29,441 bases of DNA, taken from JALRHH01 sp964638875 (GTDB lineage Bacteria > Patescibacteriota > Saccharimonadia > Saccharimonadales > JALRHH01). Made by a program: the position numbers and the translations under genes. The notes under the pieces were generated by a model, which had not been told where the DNA came from, did not search any database, and saw only the letters and a program-made list of their open reading frames with translations. The stretch spans positions 1 through 29,441 of the forward strand of contig CAZXBL010000008.1 in assembly GCA_964638875.1 (NCBI GenBank), written 5' to 3'. This document shows, piece after piece, positions 1-7,259 of this stretch. The stretch's first letter is position 1. Every line of letters begins with the position of its first letter.

Positions 1-510
1 GACTGCGTAATCAACCCAGCGGAGTGGTTGGACCTTGTTCTTTACACCGTTTTCTTCAACTGCTTTGTAGCGAGTACCTCGTAGGATCGCAAACACACTA
101 GCAAGAACTAGGAAGCTAACGAGTAGCCAACGAAACTCAACTTCGTACATAGCATGCGCAGCGGGAGCCAGCACTGTGCCAGCACGGCTAGCCAGCTCAT
201 CCTTTGTTAAATGCCCGAGTAGTACCTGTACAGACGTAGTATTGATCAAAAAGCCAGCTGCGACTGCCAATGCAGCGAACAAGCCACCGAGCAAAACCTG
301 CGGTCGGTTAAGTAGTGGTGTAACTGCCTTGGTGTTGGTTACTTTTGGCGTTGATGCTGCCTTAATAGTTGATTTAGTAGTCTTAGTTGTTGCCTTTGTT
401 ACCCTCTTGGTCTTTGCAGCTGTTTTAGTTGTTTTTGCCGCAACTTTAGCAACTGGTTTCTTTTTTGTAGTTTTGGTCTTTGCCTTGGTTGTAGTAGTAG
501 TCTTAGCCAT
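1..510 (-). CDS. Probable heliorhodopsin, 5' part only (runs off left edge)
   Basis: An open frame starts with ATG at 508-510 and runs past base 1, giving about 170 residues. Residues 1-65 are a low-complexity tail rich in Lys, Thr and Ala, similar to histone H1 tails. A hydrophobic segment follows at about 70-88 (after LLNRPQ), then a polar loop and a second hydrophobic segment at about 125-143 (EFRWLLVSFLVLASVFAIL). The last residues, RYKAVEENGVKNKVQPLRWV then DYAV, resemble the loop and third-helix start of heliorhodopsins, where the family has RY...N..FRWVEYS with Glu as Schiff-base counterion. Here the equivalent residue is Asp. The retinal lysine would lie in the missing seventh helix. 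No clear Shine-Dalgarno sequence precedes the ATG. Heliorhodopsins are retinal proteins with inverted topology and mostly unknown function. The assignment comes from remembered motifs; another small membrane protein is possible. Confidence 0.6.
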   Translation of the reverse strand, partial: MAKTTTTTKAKTKTTKKKPVAKVAAKTTKTAAKTKRVTKATTKTTKSTIKAASTPKVTNTKAVTPLLNRPQVLLGGLFAALAVAAGFLINTTSVQVLLGHLTKDELASRAGTVLAPAAHAMYEVEFRWLLVSFLVLASVFAILRGTRYKAVEENGVKNKVQPLRWVDYAV

Positions 511-546
511 GCGAACAGTGTATCACAACATATAACGAAATAAGTG

Positions 547-1032
547 CTAACTAATAGGCTGGTACGGGATATGACACATGCCACGCCCAGTTCTTTCTGC
601 AAATTTTTGATGGTAGTCCTCTGCATCATAAAAAAAGGTTACTGGAGCAATCTGTGTGACAATTGGTTGTTCAAAGTTCGCCTGAGCCTTTGCTAACACT
701 CGCTCTGCAGTAGTTTTTTGCTCATCATCATAGTAAAAGATAGCCGAACGATAGCTGTCACCTACATCAGGTCCTTGGCGATTTAGCTGAGTTGGATCGT
801 GCATGCGGAAAAAGTGCATCACAAGCGTCTCATACGGAACCTTTGATTCATCAAATTCTACCTCAACTGCTTCAGCATGGCCGGTTGTGTGCGTACAAAC
901 ATCCTCGTAGGTCGGGTTTTCTGTGTGTCCACCGGTGTAACCAACTTTTGTGCCGGTTACCCCTGGAACTTGATCAAAATAGAACTGCACACCCCAAAAA
1001 CACCCTGCTGCAAAGATGCCTTTTTGGGACAT
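547..1032 (-). CDS. msrA: Peptide-methionine (S)-S-oxide reductase MsrA
   Basis: This 161-residue protein is a complete MsrA, which reduces methionine-S-sulfoxide in proteins to repair oxidative damage in the cytoplasm. The catalytic motif GCFWG is at residues 10-14 with Cys11 as nucleophile. The family signatures VGYTGGHTENPTYEDVCTHT, TGHAEAVEVEFD and YRSAIFYYDDEQ follow in order. A Cys near the C-terminus (GMCHIPY) could serve as the resolving cysteine. Length is typical of short single-domain MsrA. Its ATG follows the stop of the DUF427 gene by one base, and the sequence AGAGGAATAAC just before it gives a ribosome binding site. It is the last gene of a four-gene redox-like unit. Confidence 0.95.
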   Translation of the reverse strand: MSQKGIFAAGCFWGVQFYFDQVPGVTGTKVGYTGGHTENPTYEDVCTHTTGHAEAVEVEFDESKVPYETLVMHFFRMHDPTQLNRQGPDVGDSYRSAIFYYDDEQKTTAERVLAKAQANFEQPIVTQIAPVTFFYDAEDYHQKFAERTGRGMCHIPYQPIS

Positions 1033-1033
1033 G

Positions 1034-1336
1034 TTATTCCTCTACCCTCACGTCACGCCAAAATGCTAAGTAGTTGGAAAAGTCTTTTTTTACGCGTTCG
1101 ATTCCCGTTGGATATGGCTCTGGGTAGCTCCAAGCATTGTCTTGACTCACATTACTACTGTCTTTGACATTAAAGTACTGGCAGACACCTTTCCATGGGC
1201 ATGTGTATGGGGTTGGGCTTTTCTCTAAGTATCCTTGATTGGCACTTGATGGTGGGAAATACCAGTTTCCTTCGATATAAATAAGTTCTTCTTTTGGTGC
1301 CTCTGCAATTACAATATCGTTCCAGACTGCTTTCAC
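1034..1336 (-). CDS. DUF427 domain protein
   Basis: This small protein of about 100 residues belongs to the DUF427 family, whose biochemical role is unknown. Family features are the start VKAVWNDIVIAEA, the central IYIEGNWYFPPSS and the conserved TPYTCPWKGVCQYFNV, followed by a Trp-rich end (NAWSYPEPYP, YLAFWRDVRV). I chose GTG at 1334-1336 because it shares one base with the TAG stop of the upstream flavoprotein gene (TAGTG), follows AGGCAGGGA, and puts the VW motif at the expected N-terminus. A longer frame from 1375 would overlap the upstream gene by 40 bases. Translation is probably coupled to that gene. Confidence 0.85.
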   Translation of the reverse strand: MKAVWNDIVIAEAPKEELIYIEGNWYFPPSSANQGYLEKSPTPYTCPWKGVCQYFNVKDSSNVSQDNAWSYPEPYPTGIERVKKDFSNYLAFWRDVRVEE

Positions 1337-1890
1337 TATGATTCCCTGCCTTTCTTTAATAATTTTGAAAACCACGTTAATTCGTCCAACATGTTTTGGA
1401 CATTTTTATCATATCGTTCGACATATTCAGCCTTAATACTCCCCACATCATCAAATTTTTCCTGAACCTTTGGAAAATATAGTTCCGAGTGGATCGTAAC
1501 CAAACCTAAACGGTGGCAAACCGGTAATAACGCTTCACAAACACGAACGCCGCCCCAACTGCCGTTACTTACCCCCACAAGCGCAACCGGCTTCTTGAAA
1601 TAGTTATTGTATTCGCTATCAAGCATGCGTTTCAGACTGCCAGGAAAACTATGATTGTATTCTGGAGTCACAATGATAAAAGCATCTGCATCGGCAGTAA
1701 CCTTACTATATAACGGGTCTTTTACATCCTCGCCCTCGTCAACCAACATGAGCTGCTGTGGGTCAACAAACATCAGTTCAATATCTGGGTACTGCTTGAC
1801 CCTTTCAGCAATGTAATGCGCAACCTTTATAGACTCACGCTTAGCCCGGACCGTCCCAACCAACAAAGAAATGGTGATAGTTTTTCCCAT
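1336..1890 (-). CDS. NAD(P)H-dependent FMN reductase-like flavoprotein
   Basis: The protein has 184 residues and a flavodoxin-like fold of the NADPH-dependent FMN reductase family (SsuE, chromate reductase and azoreductase relatives). An N-terminal beta strand leads into the phosphate-binding loop GTVRAKRES (about residues 12-20), and the second FMN-contacting motif TPEYNHSFPGSLKRMLD is at about residues 75-91. A third segment, VGVSNGSWGGVR, fits the loop near the flavin ring. The likely role is NAD(P)H-driven reduction of flavin, quinones or other electrophiles in the cytosol; the substrate cannot be told from sequence. AAGGAA lies almost directly before the ATG. It sits between an unknown gene 19 bases upstream and the coupled DUF427 gene, with MsrA last. 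Confidence 0.85.
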   Translation of the reverse strand: MGKTITISLLVGTVRAKRESIKVAHYIAERVKQYPDIELMFVDPQQLMLVDEGEDVKDPLYSKVTADADAFIIVTPEYNHSFPGSLKRMLDSEYNNYFKKPVALVGVSNGSWGGVRVCEALLPVCHRLGLVTIHSELYFPKVQEKFDDVGSIKAEYVERYDKNVQNMLDELTWFSKLLKKGRES

Positions 1891-1909
1891 TTCCTTAGTA
1901 TAGAGGAAG

Positions 1910-2914
1910 TTATGCCTTTTCGACCATGTTTGTAATAGCCAAGTAAGATAGTGAGCGTAGATCGTGCATCCAAAATTTGTCTGTAATCGGTATTAAATAC
2001 TCCTTACCAGTATCTTCTTCAGGGTTTTGGCTGAGTAACTCGATACGAATACCAAAAGTGAGCTGCCGTGCCGTTATAGTATCGGCAACCTGCCCATCTT
2101 CCGGCTCGTATATACACTCCACTCTAATTGGCCGAGCTACGACTAAACCTGGAGATGCTTCAGCGACAATCACCGCTCCTGGCTGGGTTGGGTGATCGTA
2201 AAAACACTCGCCCTCAAAATCCATTTGGTACGGTATGGCACGATCAAAGTTAATAATGGAGTTGACGTATTCGGTTATCAGCTGATGCTCATTTTTATCG
2301 CCCCCAGTTTTAACATCGACAGTTAAACCCGAAAGTGCCATAACGGCTTCTGAAGCGGAACCGACGTTCAGAATTGCACAATCAATATCCTGCGCTGCTT
2401 CCGGAAAGAAATAGTGTATTTTATCAAATTTAGAAGCTTGTGACTCCTCAGGTGCTCCTATAACCACATCTCGTGGCATGCTAAAACCGTACATAAAAAG
2501 TTTGTTTTCCATGTGCTTGGTGTTCATAATCTCAACGGGGTCAAAATCAAATCTATATGCGATTACTCTCCTGCCATCCGGGAAATCTTTGCTTGGCTCT
2601 TCACGAAAGAAGTCAAATCCTGCAGACAAAACCCGGGCTTCGTCTACAAAAACTCTTTCCACCACATATGTTTGATCTTCTTCTGATCTTTTAACGGGCA
2701 TGACAGTGTAACCAGTTACATCTACCCTCTGACCCAGATAAGGCCACTCTTGATCAAGCCCATGGATGATTTCTACGAATTTTTCGTGACTTGGATTGAT
2801 ACTATCAATCAGAGACTGGTATTCTTCTACTTTCTGTATGAACGCTTCGGGGACGGCTGGGTCAAACATTCGATCGAGGCTATCTAAAGACCCCTCCTGC
2901 TCGTAATTCTCCAT
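1910..2914 (-). CDS. Hypothetical acidic soluble protein
   Basis: I do not recognise this protein of about 334 residues. It has no signal peptide and no membrane segment and is rich in Asp and Glu. It begins with an acidic helix-like stretch (MENYEQEGSLDSLDRMF, VEEYQSLIDSI) and continues as mixed beta-like segments (RVDVTGYTVMPVK, RRVIAYRFDFDPVEIMN, ARQLTFGIRIELLS) with no visible catalytic motif. The ATG at 2912-2914 is chosen; a GTG five codons upstream (2929) is an alternative, and neither has a good Shine-Dalgarno sequence. It is the first gene of the unit leading to the flavoprotein, DUF427 and MsrA, so a link to redox stress is possible but only by context. It may be a lineage-specific family. 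Confidence 0.75.
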   Translation of the reverse strand: MENYEQEGSLDSLDRMFDPAVPEAFIQKVEEYQSLIDSINPSHEKFVEIIHGLDQEWPYLGQRVDVTGYTVMPVKRSEEDQTYVVERVFVDEARVLSAGFDFFREEPSKDFPDGRRVIAYRFDFDPVEIMNTKHMENKLFMYGFSMPRDVVIGAPEESQASKFDKIHYFFPEAAQDIDCAILNVGSASEAVMALSGLTVDVKTGGDKNEHQLITEYVNSIINFDRAIPYQMDFEGECFYDHPTQPGAVIVAEASPGLVVARPIRVECIYEPEDGQVADTITARQLTFGIRIELLSQNPEEDTGKEYLIPITDKFWMHDLRSLSYLAITNMVEKA

Positions 2915-2973
2915 GTAAGGATTGTACACAGCGCAAAATCAAATTGCCAACTTACGCAAATTTTACTTCAAAA

Positions 2974-4503
2974 TTATTTTTCGAGACGGAGGCGTGACAG
3001 TAGCCAGTCACGAGGGAGAATACTGAGGAACCATCCGGCGCGGGGGCCAGATGTTTTGTCGATAATCAGCTTGTACAATGCTTGGAAGAGGTCTTTTGGA
3101 CCCATTTCTTCAGTTTTGAATGCATAGATTGCTTCGTGGAAATAGCTGCCGTCTGCATCTTCTGGTGCATCCGCAACTTTTGCTGCTAAACCTTCGAAAA
3201 AGGCTATTTCTTGATCGCTGAAGGTTGATTTGTCGATAGTTTCAGATAGTTCAAATTTAACATCCTCTGGTGCGTGCTGGGTTAACCATGCCTCTATGAA
3301 TCGCAGCTCATTACGAATGATATTTGCTTCCTCGCGTGCTACATCTGCGTATTCAGTACGAGCAATCACCTCAATTGTTGTGTCTACGTCTTTCAGTGCA
3401 GCCTGGTAGCTTGCGACCAGGTGCGTAAAAGGAATTCGGCTGACAGTTGGTTGCTCAACACCTTCCAAGCAGATCTCGAGGAGCTGTTTTTCATCATCAG
3501 TTTTATCCGTTTTAGCCAGTAGCGCACTAAATTCATCAAACAAGCGGCTCAGTGAAACATCAGTGTCAAAAAAAAGTTGCTTTGATGGGCTGTAACGCGC
3601 CATAAAGAACCATGTCAGCTCCGCAGGAAACACTTTTATGAGATCAACTGCTGTAATTGTATCTCCCCCGCTTTTGCTCATTTTTTTGGTGTTACCAGTC
3701 TTATTAATGAAATGGTAAGGGATTGGGTAAGGAGCCTGGGAACTATATACCTGCTTCACAATTTCTACGCCGGTATCGTAAGAGCCACCTTTTGTAGCGT
3801 GATCACGCCCAAACGGCTCGGCTTGCACGCCGAGAATTGACCAACGAGCCGGCCAATCAATACGCCAGTTTAGAGTAACTTCACCAGCGGCATAGTTGGC
3901 TGTCTGGTGCTGACCATCCTTATTTTCATAGATTATTTCATGCTTGTCCTTTTGAATGCTTACAAAACGACGATTCTTAATATAGCCGTTTTCGATTACC
4001 TGTATTGGTGACCAGTGTTCATCCAGCTGCCGGCCTGATATATCCTCAAGTATTTTTTTAATCGTGCTGACGTTTTCCAACGCTGTTTCAATTACTGAAA
4101 CAAAGAAGCCACTGCGATATTTCTCATGTGCACGTATGACCTCCATGTCTAACCCTAGTACTTGAGCAATTTCGGGCAGCTCTGAAACATAGTAGTCAGC
4201 ATAGCTTTGATCTGAACCGTCAGGAGCAGGGATATCACACAGTGGTTTACCCAAATAATTTGCGTAACTTTCGTCTAAGCCAACTGGGACTTTACGAAAG
4301 ACATCGATATCATCTGACACATGAATGTGACGAGCAATACGCCCACGGCGTCGTACTTCGCGTGCGACTATTTCCGCAGTTAAAACTTCACGCAGCGTCC
4401 CAACATGATATGCGCCTGATGGGGAGACACCGGAAGACACAACAATATCGCCCTCTGAATGACGGGCGATCAATTCATCAACAATTGTATTGAGCCATTG
4501 CAT
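2974..4503 (-). CDS. lysS: Lysyl-tRNA synthetase, class I (archaeal type)
   Basis: This 509-residue enzyme charges tRNA-Lys with lysine. It is a class I enzyme, not the class II LysRS of most bacteria. The HIGH-type signature is in PSGAYHVGTLREV (HVGT at residues 33-36), and KMSKS is at residues 274-278 within NTKKMSKSGGD. Further class I LysRS features are WRIDWPARW, the AEPFGRDHATKGGSYDTG block and a helical C-terminal anticodon-binding region. Length matches the family (about 500-530). The start ATG at 4501-4503 follows a perfect hairpin by only seven bases and has no visible Shine-Dalgarno sequence, so initiation may be controlled by the hairpin. It lies downstream of greA on the same strand. 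Confidence 0.95.
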   Translation of the reverse strand: MQWLNTIVDELIARHSEGDIVVSSGVSPSGAYHVGTLREVLTAEIVAREVRRRGRIARHIHVSDDIDVFRKVPVGLDESYANYLGKPLCDIPAPDGSDQSYADYYVSELPEIAQVLGLDMEVIRAHEKYRSGFFVSVIETALENVSTIKKILEDISGRQLDEHWSPIQVIENGYIKNRRFVSIQKDKHEIIYENKDGQHQTANYAAGEVTLNWRIDWPARWSILGVQAEPFGRDHATKGGSYDTGVEIVKQVYSSQAPYPIPYHFINKTGNTKKMSKSGGDTITAVDLIKVFPAELTWFFMARYSPSKQLFFDTDVSLSRLFDEFSALLAKTDKTDDEKQLLEICLEGVEQPTVSRIPFTHLVASYQAALKDVDTTIEVIARTEYADVAREEANIIRNELRFIEAWLTQHAPEDVKFELSETIDKSTFSDQEIAFFEGLAAKVADAPEDADGSYFHEAIYAFKTEEMGPKDLFQALYKLIIDKTSGPRAGWFLSILPRDWLLSRLRLEK

Positions 4504-4510
4504 AAACTAA

Positions 4511-4535
4511 GGGGTAGTATAACCTATACTACCCC
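4511..4535 (-). promoter_or_regulatory. Perfect 11-bp hairpin directly before the lysS start
   Basis: GGGGTAGTATA (4511-4521) and TATACTACCCC (4525-4535) are exact reverse complements with a three-base loop. In the minus-strand transcript the stem ends seven bases before the lysS ATG and is followed by TTAGTTT. It could be the terminator of greA with a weak U tract, or a leader hairpin that hinders or positions ribosomes at lysS. The structure is certain; the function is inferred. Confidence 0.6.
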
Positions 4536-4560
4536 TGTTGGAAAGCCTTATCACTGCTTG

Positions 4561-4634
4561 AACGCTGTTTTCACACCCGCCAGCGGATCGCGAGCTCCGC
4601 TCGTGAGCAGGCTGGCTGGTGTGAAGGCAGTGTT
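4561..4634. repeat. Long imperfect inverted repeat between greA and lysS
   Basis: The 24-base arms 4561-4584 and 4611-4634 match at 20 of 24 positions. Inside, 4589-4595 and 4599-4605 form a second 7-bp stem with a three-base loop (TCC). The right arm reaches into the greA stop codon. Three of the four outer mismatches and the single inner one are G-U wobbles if the plus strand is transcribed, but A-C mismatches in the greA-sense RNA. It may be a terminator-like structure, a palindromic repeat element or a small structured RNA. No T tract follows on either strand. Confidence 0.6.
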
Positions 4635-5088
4635 ATGCGATTTGAGTGATCTTGTAGGTTGCAGTTTCTGCAGGAGTCTTGATCTCGACTGCGTCACCGA
4701 CCTTTTTGCCCAGTAATGCCTGACCGATCGGTGATTCGTCTGAGATCTTACCCTGCAGTGGGTCGGCTTCAACCGTACCAACGACCTGAAACTGCTTTGT
4801 AGCACCATTTTTCAGCGTAACGGTTGAGCCAAGTTGTACTTTGCTGTCACCTTTTGGCTTGGTAATTACTTCAACATTATTGAGGATGTGTTCTACTTCT
4901 GAAATACGATTTTCAAGCTTTTCTTGCTCTTGGCGGGCAGTCTGATATTCAGCATTTTCAGCAAGATCGCCAAACTCACGAGCTGTCTTAATCTTTTCTG
5001 CAATAGGACCACGCTCAGCAATTAAAGCTGCTAGCTCTTGGGTTAGTTCGTCAATACCTGCTTGTGTCAGGCTAAACTTTTTATTCAT
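4633..5088 (-). CDS. greA: Transcription elongation factor GreA
   Basis: This 151-residue protein is GreA, which binds the secondary channel of RNA polymerase and stimulates cleavage of backtracked RNA. The N-terminal coiled coil covers about residues 8-75 (LTQAGIDELTQELAALIAER, then FGDLAENAEYQTARQEQEKL) and carries the acidic tip residues in DLAENAEY. The C-terminal FKBP-like domain includes GSTVTLKNG, ISDESPIGQALLGKKVGD and a final beta strand. Length is close to the usual 155-160. AGGGAG lies nine bases before the ATG. It heads a short unit with lysS, separated from it by two inverted repeats. Confidence 0.96.
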   Translation of the reverse strand: MNKKFSLTQAGIDELTQELAALIAERGPIAEKIKTAREFGDLAENAEYQTARQEQEKLENRISEVEHILNNVEVITKPKGDSKVQLGSTVTLKNGATKQFQVVGTVEADPLQGKISDESPIGQALLGKKVGDAVEIKTPAETATYKITQIA

Positions 5089-5141
5089 ATGTAGCTCCCT
5101 ATGATCCTTTACCGATTTCTGTCTCTTCTGGAATCGCTAGT

Positions 5142-5150
5142 ATTGTAGCA
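5142..5150 (-). promoter_or_regulatory. Possible extended -10 promoter for greA
   Basis: The minus strand reads TGCTACAAT here, an extended -10 pattern (TGN then TACAAT), just upstream of greA and downstream of the proS stop. Transcription would begin near 5135, giving a leader of about 46 bases. No good -35 hexamer is seen, so this is tentative. Confidence 0.4.
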
Positions 5151-5156
5151 AATAGT

Positions 5157-6382
5157 TTATGCTTGCGATAGCACTTTAACTATTTCTTCTGCCTCTAGTA
5201 GTTGGGCTTCTGGGTCAGTTCTACCCTTCAATTCGTGTTTGCCACTTTCTACAGTTCGGCCACTAACAACGATTCGATATGGTAACCCGATGAGATCTGC
5301 ATCCGCAAATTTCTCCCCTGGCCTCTTGTCGTTGTCATCATATAGTACCGTAATGTTTTTTTCAGTCAAGCTGTTATATAGATCATCTGTGGCCTTCACC
5401 ACTGCAGCGCTATCACCGAGGCGCGCCAGGTACACTTTAAATGGTGCGATATTCTCTGGCCATACCAACCCTTTTTCATCTGAAAACTTCTCCGCAATAA
5501 CGCCCATAACTCTTGTAATTCCAATACCGTATGAGCCAATGTAAAGTGATTGCTGCTTGCCCTCTTTGTCGGTGTAGTACAGACCCATTTCGTCAGTCTT
5601 TTGGGCACCAAAATTGAATATATTACCCGTTTCGGCAGTTTTGATCTTTTCTAAGTCTTCTTTGTTGATACCCAGTTCTTTGACTGCATCATCAATAACT
5701 TCTTCGTTCACTGCAATATTTTTCTCTCGATGCAGATAGATTACGTCTTCACCAGCATCACAAATAGTTTGGAATTCGTGGCTGAATTTTGTAAACGCAC
5801 CACCGCTGGCAAACGTTACATATGTATCGTCCCCAAGGCCTAGGCGCTCAAACACTCGCTTATAGGCCTCGATTGACTCGTTATAGTAAGCCTCTAGGTC
5901 TTCTGCAGTTGCATGGAACGAGTACATGTCTTTCATAACAAACTCGCGACCACGCATGATGCCGCTCTTGGCGCGCAGTTCGTTTCGCATCTTGGTCTGG
6001 AACTGATAAAGGCTTATCGGTAGGTCCTTGTAACTGTGTACATAGTTCTTGAGCATTTCGACAATTGGTTCTTCGTGGCTCCAGCCAAGACCGACTTGAA
6101 CCACACATCAACAGACTTATCGTCCCATCGACCCGTTTTTTCCCAGATATCGCGACGCTGCAGACTCGTCATGATCAGTTCGTTACTGCGAATAGCGTTC
6201 ATTTCCTCACGGACAATTTGCTTGATGTTTTCGACAGCCCGGATACCTAAGGGCAAGTACGCGTAGGCGCCAGCCATTTCTTTGTATACAAAGCCTGCCT
6301 GAATCAGTAGCTTGGCGTTCTTGGCGACTTCGTCAGCAGGTATGGTCTTGGTTGTTTTTGTGAATAGCTGTGAAGTTTTCAT
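5157..6382 (-). pseudogene. proS: Prolyl-tRNA synthetase with an internal frameshift
   Basis: The gene encodes class II ProRS, which charges tRNA-Pro. The first part, from ATG at 6382 (preceded by GGGGAT), gives KTSQLFTKTTKTIP, the motif 1 region YKEMAGAYAYLPLGIRAVEN and WEKTGRWDDKSVDVWFK. The reading frame then shifts near 6095, and the rest continues in another frame as VGLGWSHEEPIVEM, RAKSGIMRGREFVMKDMYSF and motif 3 YIGSYGIGITRVMG, ending at 5157. Compared with relatives as I remember them, about eight residues (the T-K-L-K-N-G-type loop between WFK and VGLG) are missing as well as the frame, suggesting a deletion of about 25 bases. Everything else looks intact. It could be a real lesion, an assembly error or a strain variant; ProRS is essential unless a second copy exists. 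Confidence 0.85.
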
Positions 6383-6413
6383 AATCCCCAATATTTTACC
6401 TTAGAAAAGAAAT

Positions 6414-7259
6414 CTACACTACTTTAATGATAAATAGCGCAAAGAAGGCGATACCATTCTTAATAAAGTGGATACCAATGCCCGGCCATAGGCTGCCAGA
6501 GCGATGCCTGACGTATACGAGCACCAGCGACAGCACAAACGTATCAATCGCAGCCGACCAGAGTAACGGCGCATCACTGCCCCACTGCAAATGCGCAACT
6601 GCAAAAACGATACTTGTTACAATTGCGGCAGTCACGAGCGGCAGCTTGTTTCGCAGCCCTGTAAACAAAAATCCACGGACTAGGATTTCTTCAACGAGTG
6701 GAGGCAGGATAACCAGACTCATGAATATAAATATAAGTTCAGGGCCCGCCACTGAGGTGCTAAAACCCAGGTCTTGTCGCTGATCTGTATCAACTTGGGG
6801 TAAATACTCTTTTACTAATGTGGCGACGATGAGAGCGTATCCCACAAAATACACCCCGAACCCAGCCAGAGCGTAGCCGATATCTTTAAAGCGTGGTCGT
6901 ATCCAACCTATAGCGGCCCATGGCGTCTTTCGGCGCTGCATAAATGCATACAGGAATCCCAATGTCAGGGCTTCAACAAACAGAATATAGATAAACTGCG
7001 GTAATGTTCCCTGCAGCTTGTCCTCCAGCTCAGCACCAGTTATGCCAAATACGCCAGCAAATGCACTAATACCCAGTGCAACAAATATTTGGCTGGCAAA
7101 GTAGATCACGATGGTGATACTGACTGCTTCTAAGGGCGACCAATTAACCTTTTCGCCGTCCTTTCGTTGTCGTGATTTGAAAAAACAAACAGCGCCAAAT
7201 ATACCCAAAGCGCTCAGTACTGTTACGACAACAGACTGGGGCGCAAAAGCAAACTCCAT
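6414..7259 (-). CDS. CPBP family intramembrane protease (CAAX protease-like)
   Basis: This 281-residue polytopic membrane protein belongs to the CPBP (Rce1/Abi) family of intramembrane metalloproteases. The family motifs appear in order: the Glu-Glu-x-x-x-Arg motif in LVEEILVRGFLFTGLR, the His motif in FAVAHLQWG and a third helix motif with HFIKNG near the C-terminus. About six to eight hydrophobic segments are visible, starting with VVVTVLSALGIFGAVCFF. The substrate is unknown; bacterial members act in peptide maturation or self-immunity. Its ATG overlaps the stop of rseP by one base (TAATG), so the two membrane proteases are probably translated together. It ends shortly before proS. Confidence 0.9.
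   Translation of the reverse strand: MEFAFAPQSVVVTVLSALGIFGAVCFFKSRQRKDGEKVNWSPLEAVSITIVIYFASQIFVALGISAFAGVFGITGAELEDKLQGTLPQFIYILFVEALTLGFLYAFMQRRKTPWAAIGWIRPRFKDIGYALAGFGVYFVGYALIVATLVKEYLPQVDTDQRQDLGFSTSVAGPELIFIFMSLVILPPLVEEILVRGFLFTGLRNKLPLVTAAIVTSIVFAVAHLQWGSDAPLLWSAAIDTFVLSLVLVYVRHRSGSLWPGIGIHFIKNGIAFFALFIIKVV

Noticed and set aside
176..535. Plus-strand ORF of 119 codons rich in Val and Leu
   Set aside because: It is the antisense of the Lys/Thr/Ala-rich rhodopsin tail; low-complexity coding often leaves the opposite strand open.
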